DNA of 64,000 nt from Gottschalkia purinilytica (GTDB lineage: Bacteria > Bacillota > Clostridia > Tissierellales > Gottschalkiaceae): contig NZ_LGSS01000005.1 of NCBI RefSeq assembly GCF_001190785.1, positions 186,001-250,000 on the forward strand. The letters are read 5' to 3'. The notes below the pieces were generated by a model. It ran no database searches. It saw nothing but the letters and a program-made list of their open reading frames with translations, and was not told the DNA's origin. Each line of letters starts with the position of its first letter. The first letter of the stretch is position 1. This document shows, in pieces, positions 56,221-64,000 of the stretch. A program made the translations under genes and the position numbers.

Positions 56221-56227
56221 TTTTTTA

Positions 56228-56490
56228 TTTATTAAGAAATTACTTTGATAGATTCTAAGCCTTTTAATTTGCCTTCTAAATAATTCTTTATTCTTGTCAT
56301 AGCTTCATTTCTTCAAGTTCTACCATCTGCCTCATAAAGTATATGTTATATCTCTTTCTAATTTTAACTTTGCTATTTTTTACATATCCCTAATGCTTAT
56401 TTTATTGTTTCTTCGGCAATAGTATTTTTATCAAAGTATATCTTTACAGATTTATAATTTGGTGAATATTTATTTTCTATGTCACACATT
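56228..56490 (-). pseudogene. decayed reading frame of unknown family
   Basis: Minus strand from ATG 56490: MCDIENKYSPNYKSVKIYFD then NTIAEETIK, stops, and later YEADGRT and MTRIKNYLEGKLKGLESIKV in shifted frames. The segments look like one former gene of about 85 residues. No family recognised. Confidence 0.35.
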
Positions 56491-56583
56491 TAATATAACT
56501 TAATATAATGTAGTGTAGCTTGTATTAAAGTAATAACAATTGACAACAACAAGTTTACAACTAATAAATAAGGACGTGAAATT

Positions 56584-57090
56584 ATGAAATATATAGATGA
56601 ATATGAATATGAATATGAGGATGAATATGAATCCGAATTTTATTCCAAACATCATAAGCATGATGATCGCTGTAAGCGTGATGATCATCATAAGCATCAT
56701 GATCATTGGAAACATGACGATCATTGCAAGCATGATGATCATCATAAGCATCATGATCGTTGTAAAAATGAAGATGAAGGACAAACGCATGTTCATGAAT
56801 TTTTAGGTAGTACTAAATTAGCAGAAGAAGAAGAAGATCGTCACAATCATCGTTTTGCAGGAGTTACAAGTGAAGCGATCCCTTTACCAGGCGGTGGTCA
56901 TAAGCACGCCCTATTGACGAATACCGATTTCTTTGTAAATCATCTCCATGAGCTTGGAGCTGAAACTGGTCCAGCTATTAATGTTGGTGGTGGAAAACAC
57001 GTACACTTCGTTAAAGCTAGAACGACTATAGATGATGGTCACTTTCATGAAGTTGTATTTGCAACTTTAATTGAAGACCCTATATCTTAG
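56584..57090 (+). CDS. YmaF-family protein with His-rich N-terminus
   Basis: 168 residues. An acidic Tyr/Glu start, then about 45 residues of His/Asp/Lys repeats (KHDDHCKHDDHHKHHD), then the YmaF domain: HVHEFLGSTKLAEE, HNHRFAGVTSEAIPLPGGGH, HLHELGAETGPAINV, GHFHEVVFATLIEDP. About 36 histidines in all. YmaF function is unknown; metal binding and a spore location are inferences. RBS AAGGACGTG. Confidence 0.85.
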   Translation: MKYIDEYEYEYEDEYESEFYSKHHKHDDRCKRDDHHKHHDHWKHDDHCKHDDHHKHHDRCKNEDEGQTHVHEFLGSTKLAEEEEDRHNHRFAGVTSEAIPLPGGGHKHALLTNTDFFVNHLHELGAETGPAINVGGGKHVHFVKARTTIDDGHFHEVVFATLIEDPIS

Positions 57091-57098
57091 ATAATTTT

Positions 57099-57137
57099 GG
57101 CAATTTGTCTTATACTTATTAGATAAGGCAAATTGCC
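57099..57137 (+). terminator. terminator of the YmaF gene
   Basis: GGCAATTTG and CAAATTGCC arms extended by CTTAT/ATAAG; repeated behind the YmaF remnant at 62811. Confidence 0.7.
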
Positions 57138-57365
57138 GTTTACTTAGCCATTTAATTGCTCCTTACACATGGACAGTTGGCTATCTCTTGTAACTCAATC
57201 TCAACCCTCAGATTCTGCTATAAAACTTCCGTACATTAAGCTTTACAACTTGCTTACTGCAATCAAATGTTATGCTATTAGGTAAATCTAATACTGTCTT
57301 TACTATTTGAGGATGAAAATATCATCATAAAAAAACAGTCAACGGAGACTAAATGTTAGTATTCA

Positions 57366-57500
57366 CCTTATATAACCGAATATGGTAAGGAAATTTTAAA
57401 AGATATGATTGAAAATGCAAATCGTGAAGTAGATAAAATGATTCAGAACTTATGAAAAAATGATCTATCTAAGCTAATTACCTTCACGGAAACAATCTAA
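57366..57500 (+). pseudogene. C-terminal remnant of a MarR-like regulator (tentative)
   Basis: One frame reads PYITEYGKEILKDMIENANR then EVDKMIQNL, a TGA, then KNDLSKLITFTETI and a natural stop. The ITEYGKE...helix...helix pattern is the end of a MarR winged-helix protein. No DNA-binding part remains. Confidence 0.35.
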
Positions 57501-58200
57501 ATCTAATTAATTTATTCGAAAGAACATTATTCTCAAGCAGAAGTATTCATTCGACCATTTCAAATCAGCATGTGTTCTTATGAGCAATAACACGTTAGGT
57601 TATGATTTATTGGCAATTGAGATAAGTTTTATCGTCTTTGAAAGTATTTTAATGTGTCTCTTTTATTTAAAGAATTTCTTATAACTACAATTTAAATAGT
57701 ACTGCTTTATAACTTATAGTCAATTATTGAGTTTTTTATGTATACTTCTATTTGTTCTACTGTATCTTACTGGTTTAACAATAACATTGCAAATTAACTA
57801 GGATAATCATGCACCAGCTTGTTATTAAGTTTTTAAGCATTCTCTGTAGATCTATCTAATATTTATGAAATTTTTCGTATTTTTTTATCTCTCTTTCATG
57901 CCCTAATATTATTCTTTTAAATATATATTCATTTAGATTATTTGTATCCATAATCAGATATTAAATGTATCTTTTCATATCTAATAATCCTAATGAAGAA
58001 GATTTGTCGTTGTTTTTAACGACTCCATAATGGTATTTTTTTAAAAGAATATTTAGTTGCACCTATTGTAGGTCTTTGTATTTTATTTAGTTAAGATAGT
58101 CTTGATTGGCTTTGTTTTTGTTTGATCCTCTTATGTTACTTATACTATCACTTCATCGTTAATTGTTTTGTTTGCTTTAGATTAGAAAAGGGTCTTTTGA
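57501..58200. other. 700-bp decayed DNA
   Basis: Stops in all frames. Nothing could be assigned with confidence. Confidence 0.4.
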
Positions 58201-58214
58201 CTTTATTATATTCC

Positions 58215-58646
58215 TTATATTAAACTCTTCAACTTCTCGATAGATTTTCTGTCTTTTTGAAGTATTTCACCTGCAATATCTCTTGATTTATCATCTAGAT
58301 TACCTCTTAGAATCTTTTCAGCCATATTAATTCCCTTAGTTTCTCCTTCTATAGCTTTTTCAATGATTTCAGCTGTATCCGCTTTTGAACCCAAATCTAT
58401 ATTAAGCATCATTTTGCCCATTTTACCTTTCATTCCAATATTCTCGTCTGGTTGTCCCCCTATGTCTTGAATATAACTTGCTAATTTTTCAATATTTTCT
58501 CTATGCTGTTTTTGAATTTCCTTGAAGCAATCTTTCACATTCTTATCTTCTATCCTAGATATAAAATTATTAAAACTATCTATTGCCATATACTCTCCTT
58601 TTAAAAGTTCGTTGAGTGACTCTATTGTTTCCAGATCATTAGACAT
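58215..58646 (-). CDS. ferritin-like four-helix protein (DUF2383)
   Basis: 143 residues. SLNELLKGEYMAIDSFNNFI, CFKEIQKQHRENIEKLASYI, QPDENIGMKGKMGKMMLNID, and a last helix pair with KAIEGETKGINMAEKIL: a PA2169/DUF2383-type four-helix bundle. The glutamates at EGE and the QH pair are in ferritin-like positions but metal binding is not proven. RBS GGAGGC. Confidence 0.8.
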   Translation of the reverse strand: MSNDLETIESLNELLKGEYMAIDSFNNFISRIEDKNVKDCFKEIQKQHRENIEKLASYIQDIGGQPDENIGMKGKMGKMMLNIDLGSKADTAEIIEKAIEGETKGINMAEKILRGNLDDKSRDIAGEILQKDRKSIEKLKSLI

Positions 58647-58669
58647 TTTATTTGCCTCCTTTATAATAA

Positions 58670-59045
58670 ATCAATAATTACCTATTGTGTTTTTATTTTT
58701 CCACTAAATTCAAAAATAATGCAATCAAGTTAAATTTCATTTATAAAATTCTCAATTACTTCTATTAGGTTTTTCAGCTCCCTTTCTTAAAGCTTCTCTT
58801 CATGAGAGTTTTATTTCCTCTTTTTATCCTTCTTTTTGTCTTGCAAACTGCTAACTCCTTTATATAGTCATAAAAATAACACTTATTTGAGTGATTTTTC
58901 TGTTGACTATCACTATATTTATTGCAAATGTTTATGATATCATTATCAAAGTCAATATTCCATACTGATACTGACGCTTTTTTGTTTATATAAATATACA
59001 ATAACACATAAAAATTATCAAAGTGGCAATTAAATACGCTCAAGA
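58670..59045. other. AT-rich DNA upstream of the DUF2383 gene
   Basis: Contains its promoter; one minus-strand frame is open but shows no RBS or recognisable product. Confidence 0.4.
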
Positions 59046-59049
59046 ACAT

Positions 59050-59735
59050 GATAGCATTATAGATGTTAGCTCAAAGCTATTATACTACCATTTACACAAT
59101 TGCCTTTGCCAATTCAGGGGTAGATTTAAACAACCTTCATATTGGGAAAGTTATTTATATATGTTCCGGATATAAATATTACTATCCAAGTTTTAATCTT
59201 CCCACTACAAAAATTAGTAAAACAAAAATAGATTTAAATAATCACTTACGTATGCTTTGGAAATAGCACATCGTTTGGATAAGATTAACCATTGTCAGTA
59301 TTGTTTTAGATTTTCCTGATGTAGACTTTGTTACCAATCGTCTTTTCAGAAATCATAATGACTTAGAATTAGTTTTGAAGCCTTTTTATAGGGATATAAA
59401 ATTATCTCTAGATTCGCTAACTTATTTAAAGTTATCTTATCATCGCTGCAGAACTTGTAAAGGTAATAGCAGATGATGTAAAAGGTGGTATGCCAATGTA
59501 GATGAATTTGCTGCCTTCCTTGGTTGTATCAACTTATATTAGTCTGAGGAAAATTGGAAAATAATGTTGTATGGATACTTAGTCATGATCAAACCTGAAA
59601 CTGTTTACATTATTAAAAAGAAGTATGAGGATACCATCACCAGTATATGGCAAGATTGAAAAATAGGCTTTAAAAATAGCTGATATGATGATAAAAGGTA
59701 TTATTAAACAATTTCCAAATAATTTTATAAAGTAG
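59050..59735 (+). pseudogene. LysM domain plus helical-domain protein, heavily decayed
   Basis: Fragments in order: IYTIAFANSGVDLNNLHIGK then VIYICSGYKY (a LysM), LNNHLRMLWK, RLTIVSIVLDFPDVDFVTNR then LFRN, AELVKVIADDVKGG, RWYANVDEFAAFLGCINLY, SEENWKIMLYGYLVMIKPE, and KIADMMIKGIIKQFPNNF. These match, in order, a Firmicute helical family of about 170 residues (WYANADEIAAFLGSINPYWSEE-type core). At least four indels or stops separate them. Confidence 0.55.
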
Positions 59736-60020
59736 TTTTAAAGTTCTCTTAATAGAGAAAGGATTTATAATAATACTATAGAGCTTTTCTCTTTAATGCT
59801 GTTTACAAACATATCTTCTACTATAATAATTGTTTTTCTTAATTCCTATTAATATGGCTATTCTGCTTTCTATTATATTATATTTCTATATTTATCTAAT
59901 GTTATCTTATTTGTATCTAATTTTTCCTAAAGGGTAAAACTTCCTTTCTAAATATTGTAATTTAGTCTTACATATATCTATTTTTTCAAAATATTCATAT
60001 TTTATAATTTTTTAGTAACA
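59736..60020. other. AT-rich DNA upstream of DUF1259 copy 2
   Basis: No gene recognised. From about 60013 it matches the upstream of copy 1 (TTTAGTARCAARTTTAAA). Confidence 0.5.
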
Positions 60021-60067
60021 AATTTAAATCTTGTACATACTATGTTACAGAAAGGGAGGCATAATAA

Positions 60068-60628
60068 ATGAGTTCACATGATAGCTCATCTAGCTTATGT
60101 AGGAAATTTGCAAGAATCCTTGAAAGTGAGATTCTTGAATCAACTGATGGTTTATGTGTAGTAACACGTATGAGAAACATTAAAGTAACAATTGCAGGAA
60201 GACCAACTAGAAGTCCACTTGTTCTTAACGCACTTTTTTCATTTGAATCAATGGATTGTAAAGGTAAAACTCTCAATTTGGGAGAAACTGTTATATTACA
60301 AGAAGAAATTAATCCATTTATTAGCGAACTTCGTGAGCAAGGTATTAAAGTCACAGCTCTTCACAATCACTGGTTATTTGATAAACCAAGATTATTTTAT
60401 ATTCACTTTTTCTCTATAGATGATCCTCTAACTTTTGCAAAGAAAGTAGCAAGAGCTTTTGAAATTTTAGAAGATTGTAATCATCATAAGCATAATGATT
60501 GTCATAAGGAGCATGATAAACCTTGTAAATACCATGATGATGATTATCGTAAATATGACGATCATAGAAAAGATAGTAAGCCTCGTGAGTATGATGATCA
60601 ATACGATGACGACTTTCCGAGATTTTAA
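60068..60628 (+). CDS. DUF1259 protein with His-rich tail, copy 2
   Basis: 186 residues, collinear with the copy at 55541: same FARILESEIL, GRPTRSPLVLNALFSFESMD, LGETVILQEEINPF and FHNHWLF-type core (here LHNHWLFDKPR). Its tail is shorter and has fewer histidines. Upstream and downstream DNA (RBS region, terminator) also match, so the whole transcription unit was duplicated. Function unknown. Confidence 0.85.
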   Translation: MSSHDSSSSLCRKFARILESEILESTDGLCVVTRMRNIKVTIAGRPTRSPLVLNALFSFESMDCKGKTLNLGETVILQEEINPFISELREQGIKVTALHNHWLFDKPRLFYIHFFSIDDPLTFAKKVARAFEILEDCNHHKHNDCHKEHDKPCKYHDDDYRKYDDHRKDSKPREYDDQYDDDFPRF

Positions 60629-60654
60629 GTTTGATTAACTTTATTTTTAAATTA

Positions 60655-60680
60655 GGAGAAGTGGAGTTTGTCCACTCTCC
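60655..60680 (+). terminator. terminator of DUF1259 copy 2
   Basis: GGAGAAGTGGA and TCCACTCTCC arms with a T run. Confidence 0.88.
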
Positions 60681-60689
60681 TTTTTTATT

Positions 60690-61008
60690 TTCAGAGAATC
60701 TCACTCATTGATATCTGTCCTGATAAAACTTTTCTTCTGCTACCTCTTTTAGCCTCTTATACTTTTGGGATTGTCAGAATGTCAAAGCAAAGAAACGATT
60801 GGCAATAAACATAGAGAAACACTGGTTATATCTACAAAAGTAAAAATTAAATCAATATGAAATAAAAATCAAATCTATTTTCCCTAATATTGCTAAAAAT
60901 GAAGGCATAAGTAGACTCTCTAAAATATAGAACAGCTAATATTAGTCCATACATAAAAGTACCTACTGTAAATAGTATTTTTATGATTATCATCATAATT
61001 ATATTATC
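60690..61008. other. decayed DNA between DUF1259 copy 2 and the hydrolase
   Basis: Short frames such as IKSIFPNIAKNEGISRLSKI suggest gene remains but no family is identified. Confidence 0.35.
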
Positions 61009-61086
61009 CTTATTAGTAACTATATTAGCAGATAGAAAATAAAGACAGTTATAGGTAAAGGAGATAAAGAAAGAACTATATACTTA
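61009..61086 (+). pseudogene. fragment of a XerC-type recombinase gene
   Basis: A 42-bp stretch (61045-61086), coding for TVIGKGDKERTIYL, is identical to 36723-36764 in recombinase 1. The preceding 35 bp also resemble the recombinase with a gap. Nothing of the gene is found on either side. Confidence 0.7.
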
Positions 61087-61276
61087 TAAGTTTATATAAG
61101 CTACATTAAAATTATCTTGTCAAAATTCTCAATTTATAGTTATCTTTATTGTCTATGGCTTGTACAATATATCTACTAAAAATTTTATGGTTATACTAAA
61201 AATTGCTATTGGAACAGTCCATTATTAGAATCCTCATAATTTTTTCTCTTGCAATTCCTTTATATTGCGAATAAAA

Positions 61277-61317
61277 AAATACCGTCAAATTATACTTATT
61301 ATAATAATGCGGTATTT
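61277..61317 (-). terminator. terminator of the alpha/beta hydrolase gene
   Basis: AAATACCG and CGGTATTT arms with seven T on the minus strand. Confidence 0.7.
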
Positions 61318-61372
61318 AGATGAATTATTGCTTTCTAACATTTTTATTAGCAAGTTCCATCATGTAAAAACT

Positions 61373-62185
61373 TTATTCCTCAATAAAATTTATCAACTCT
61401 TCATTAAATTTGTCTCGTTGGTCATAAAATGATCCGTGACCGCTATAGCGAAATGGTATAAGCTTAGAATTTTTAATACCTTGTTTTTGTACTTGAGCTA
61501 GTTGGAATGGAACCACTTTATCATGAATGCCATGAATAATTAATGTCGGAACATTTATTTTTCCTAAATCAGAAAATAGTGTTTCACGTAACCAAGTATT
61601 TGCAATGGCAGCTGTTGCCCATCCCGCTGCTTGTAAGCCTAATTGTAAGAACCAATAAGAGAATGGTTCAGTTATGTGCTGAAAGAAAAATATATTACCA
61701 AAATCATTAAGCATTTTAGGTCGATCAGTGTATGTTCCTTTAATAATATTAACGATTGTTTCTCTATCTAAGCCATAAGGAAAATTAGGACGTTTAATAA
61801 GACTAGGAGCTGCTGCTGCAAAAAGAGCAAGTTTGGATACTTCATATCCATTATGTCTAGCCATATATCTAATAGCAATTGATCCACCTGTTGAGTGGCC
61901 TGCTAGTATAAAGTTTTTTAATTTTAGCGTTTCAACTACAGTTCGAACATCATCTGATAATCTATTGTAATCATATCCTGTGAAAGGCTTATCTGATTTA
62001 CCAAATCCTCTTTGGTCTATGCCGATACATCTGTAGCCTCTTTTAGGAAGCTCATTAAACTGATATTCAAATAATTTATGACTTCCAGGCCAACCATGTA
62101 AAAATACAATTGTCTTATCACCTTCTTGGTTAAGATCCTCTACATAAACTTTTACATTTGGCTGTACTCTAACATAGTATCCCAT
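61373..62185 (-). CDS. alpha/beta hydrolase
   Basis: 270 residues. Nucleophile elbow GHSTGGS near residue 96, oxyanion region FLHGWPGS, IDQRGFGKSDKP, and the late GHGSFYDQ His and IHGIHDKVVP Asp. The closest families are haloalkane dehalogenase/haloperoxidase-like or epoxide-hydrolase-like hydrolases; the substrate cannot be told. No signal peptide. ATG at 62185 (RBS GGAGG, 7 nt) preferred over the TTG just before it. Confidence 0.88.
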   Translation of the reverse strand: MGYYVRVQPNVKVYVEDLNQEGDKTIVFLHGWPGSHKLFEYQFNELPKRGYRCIGIDQRGFGKSDKPFTGYDYNRLSDDVRTVVETLKLKNFILAGHSTGGSIAIRYMARHNGYEVSKLALFAAAAPSLIKRPNFPYGLDRETIVNIIKGTYTDRPKMLNDFGNIFFFQHITEPFSYWFLQLGLQAAGWATAAIANTWLRETLFSDLGKINVPTLIIHGIHDKVVPFQLAQVQKQGIKNSKLIPFRYSGHGSFYDQRDKFNEELINFIEE

Positions 62186-62188
62186 CAA

Positions 62189-62359
62189 GACACCTCCAAT
62201 AATTAAATTGCCATATTTAAATGTTATTCATTTAAGCATGAATTTATGAATGATTGAGCTAATTTTAAAATACCGTATTATTCTGTTTTCAAATAACATT
62301 TTTAAAATTCTTATATCATATTAACTAAGCAATGAAATCTGATTTAGTATTTTAAAATT
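62189..62359. other. intergenic DNA upstream of the hydrolase
   Basis: Holds the hydrolase promoter on the minus strand; nothing else seen. Confidence 0.4.
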
Positions 62360-62556
62360 GTGACAAATTACTTCTATACTTTTTTATCTTGCTTTGCATT
62401 AATTTTCATTTCAGCTTTACTCCAATCATTCAACAGATCATTTAGCCTTACAGATCCAGTATTATTTCAGGTATTCTGGCCTAATTTCTACTTATTCTTT
62501 GCTTACATTGTTTTCCCAATATTAGTTCTACAATCACTAGCTATAAAAAATAACAT
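62360..62556 (+). other. open frame of hydrophobic sequence fused to the YmaF remnant
   Basis: From ATG 62360 the frame reads about 65 residues with two hydrophobic stretches (FYTFLSCFALIFISALLQ, FYLFFAYIVFPILVLQ) and runs straight into the YmaF remnant. There is no RBS. It looks like a chance junction of unrelated DNA, or the end of a lost membrane-protein gene. Confidence 0.3.
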
Positions 62557-62802
62557 GCACACCTACCGTTTTGCAGGAGTTACAAGTGAAGCAATACCAC
62601 TACCAGGTGGTGGTCATAAGTACGCTCTATTGACTAACACTGATTTTTTATAGATCATCATGAACTGGGAGCTGAGACTGGTCCAGCTATTAATGTAGGA
62701 AATGGTGAACACATTCATTTTGTTAAAGCTAGAACGACTATAGATGATGATCACTTTCATGAAGTTGTATTTGCAACCTTAATTGAAGATCCTATATCTT
62801 AG
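62557..62802 (+). pseudogene. YmaF gene remnant, frameshifted
   Basis: YRFAGVTSEAIPLPGGGHKY and ALLTNTDF match the YmaF gene at 56584; one T is missing in the following T run, and the other frame continues DHHELGAETGPAINV to FATLIEDPIS and the same stop. The His-rich N-terminal half is absent. Confidence 0.85.
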
Positions 62803-62810
62803 ATCATTTT

Positions 62811-62849
62811 GGCAATTTGTCTTATGCTTATTAGATAAGGCAACTTGCC
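62811..62849 (+). terminator. terminator-like repeat behind the YmaF remnant
   Basis: Near-identical to the hairpin at 57099, with one mismatch in the stem (CAACTTGCC). Confidence 0.6.
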
Positions 62850-63003
62850 GTTTACTTAGCTACTTAATTACTCAGTTATACACATTTCTTCGTTTTATTT
62901 TATTTTCTAATACTTTCTTTTAAAAAATGGAAGTTCTTAATTTAAATAATATGAAAACTAAACGTAGAGGAACGTGGACTATTAAAACTGTAGTATATAT
63001 TAT
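62850..63003. other. intergenic DNA
   Basis: No gene seen. Confidence 0.4.
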
Positions 63004-63040
63004 AAAAAATAAAGAAGACCAGAGAATTAACTTTGGTCTA
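63004..63040 (-). terminator. terminator of the CPBP protease gene
   Basis: Minus strand AGACCA and TGGTCT arms followed by TCTTTATTTTTT. Confidence 0.7.
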
Positions 63041-63118
63041 AATAATTTGCTTATATATTATTGTAGCAATAGTGATGTCTACATCTTAATATAAATATTA
63101 ATTTTTTATGTAGATTTT

Positions 63119-64000
63119 TTATTTTTCAATGTTAACATGCTTCTTATTTCTTATTATGATACTTATTATTAAAAATATTCCTAATACAGTTAAAGCTGGT
63201 ATTGCAAATGCATCAAGATTATTAGCTATCCTGTATTTAGGTTCTATTCCAATATCACGAAGTCCCATATAGTCTAATCCTATAGTAAAAAAACCTAAAT
63301 TATAGACTCCGTGCATTGCACATACTCCCCAAAGACTTTCATCCCACAATGCATATAATGCAAACACTATTGTTGATATTAGAAGAAATACAAAGTAAAT
63401 TTTTGTAGCACCTTCTATAAATATGTGGGAAGCTATGAATAAAAATGCCTGTAATACTACTCCTATAATAATACCATAATTCTTACCTAATATAGGCATT
63501 AGAAATCCTCTAAACTGAATTTCTTCAGCTGATCCTTGGAAAAGATACGAGACGAAATACATAGGTAGAACTAACAATAAGTTACTGATATTTATATACT
63601 TATGTCCCTTAGCAACTTCTACCATATTAAATTTAATAGATAGAAAAATAGCCGAAGCTATAATTATAGTACCAATAATAAATCCTCTAATGAATTTAAA
63701 TAAAGCTTGTTTTTTTTCAAATCCTATTGTAATTAATGAACGGTTTTCATATTTTTTAATCCATATAAATAGTATTACAATAGGAAGCCCGAAACCTACA
63801 ACTGATGCTATCATAGATCCAATAGCAGATGATATTGTTCCGAACTTTATATGATTAATTCTAGTAGTGTATATTGCTAAAAATCCTCCTAAGACTTGAG
63901 TTAATCCACTTATAGCATATAATCCTATGTATATCATTATGGCTAGTAATGGTTTGGTTGTTCTCTCTCCTGTTTCAATTAGTTTAATAAGTCTATTTTT
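63119..64000 (-). CDS. CPBP-family intramembrane metalloprotease, 5' end off the window
   Basis: At least 293 residues. Seven or so membrane segments; ABI/CPBP motif 1 AEEIQFRGFLMP, motif 2 region ASHIFIEGATKIYFVFL and motif 3 WAMHGVYN-type segment (here CAMHGVYNLG). The frame stays open from ATG 63937 to the right edge (KLIETGERTTKPLLAI), so the true start lies outside. CPBP proteases cut prenylated or membrane peptides and can give bacteriocin immunity. The role here is unknown. Confidence 0.85.
   Translation of the reverse strand, partial: KNRLIKLIETGERTTKPLLAIMIYIGLYAISGLTQVLGGFLAIYTTRINHIKFGTISSAIGSMIASVVGFGLPIVILFIWIKKYENRSLITIGFEKKQALFKFIRGFIIGTIIIASAIFLSIKFNMVEVAKGHKYINISNLLLVLPMYFVSYLFQGSAEEIQFRGFLMPILGKNYGIIIGVVLQAFLFIASHIFIEGATKIYFVFLLISTIVFALYALWDESLWGVCAMHGVYNLGFFTIGLDYMGLRDIGIEPKYRIANNLDAFAIPALTVLGIFLIISIIIRNKKHVNIEK

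Noticed and set aside
57141-57330. Possible insertion-sequence transposase remnant on the minus strand (LDLPNSITFDCSKQVV)
   Set aside because: Too short and broken to assign to any transposase family; no terminal inverted repeats found.

Overview
The window is a very AT-rich chromosomal segment of an endospore-forming, anaerobic low-GC Gram-positive bacterium. Gene content (spoVS, spoVK, a BclA-type collagen-like exosporium protein, tRNA 2-selenouridine synthase, FtsK/SpoIIIE, Hfq, kdp remnants) and local gene order point to the class Clostridia, most likely Peptostreptococcaceae (Clostridioides / Paraclostridium / Romboutsia-like). That placement is inferred from protein families, not from a search.

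Layout. 1-2.04 kb: a decayed copy of a PRC-barrel (YlmC/YmxH) gene, a Cys-rich probable spore-surface protein, a 93-bp tandem repeat and the intact PRC-barrel gene. 2.1-19.5 kb: a conserved core running rightward: dapG, a ClpP-like SDH protease, uppP, ftsK, mnmH, rimO, pgsA, cinA, recA, rny, spoVS, a PHP phosphoesterase, a PadR regulator, an aminotransferase and purB. recA has a consensus promoter with a LexA box, spoVS has a textbook sigma-H promoter, and rny is preceded by a consensus promoter driving a short, highly structured leader. 19.8-26.2 kb: ilvE, then two divergent collagen-protein/glycosyltransferase modules. The second (bclA-like plus glycosyltransferase) is intact; in the first the collagen gene carries a DNRLRE domain but no normal start codon, and its glycosyltransferase has decayed. 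26.3-34.1 kb: a decay zone with a frameshifted MazG-like gene, an intact lipoprotein, a response regulator-TPR gene broken by a stop and a slip, a histidine kinase with an altered G2 box, and a kdpFABC/kdpD locus reduced to frameshifted pieces joined at an inversion/deletion scar. 34.6-41 kb: an NlpC/P60 protein, two XerC/D-type recombinases, a type I DAHP synthase, and a catB-type acetyltransferase with a leader peptide and a 14-bp stem-loop, next to a serine-recombinase remnant. 41.5-54.3 kb: an SOS pair (LysM division-inhibitor-like gene and lexA, divergent, with four LexA boxes), an aluminium-resistance/methionine gamma-lyase-like PLP protein, a spoVK-GTPase-membrane protein operon, and the conserved leftward operon miaB-ymcA-mutS-mutL-miaA-hfq.

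54.5-64 kb is accessory DNA. It starts with what looks like a convergent Fst/par-style type I toxin-antitoxin locus (37-residue toxin, antisense RNA, shared 25-26 nt direct repeats, bidirectional terminator), which I regard as the most interesting element. It continues with a short RecU-like gene, two copies of a His-tailed DUF1259 gene, a His-rich YmaF gene and its frameshifted copy, a DUF2383 four-helix protein, several gene remnants, an alpha/beta hydrolase and a CPBP-type membrane protease cut by the right edge.

How the genes work together: the core region covers replication-linked DNA transactions (FtsK, RecA, MutSL, LexA), tRNA and ribosome modification (MnmH, MiaA, MiaB, RimO), RNA turnover (Rny, Hfq) and envelope precursor metabolism (UppP, PgsA). 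The accessory blocks are dominated by spore-surface proteins, stress genes and broken genes. No rRNA, tRNA, CRISPR array or complete insertion sequence was recognised.
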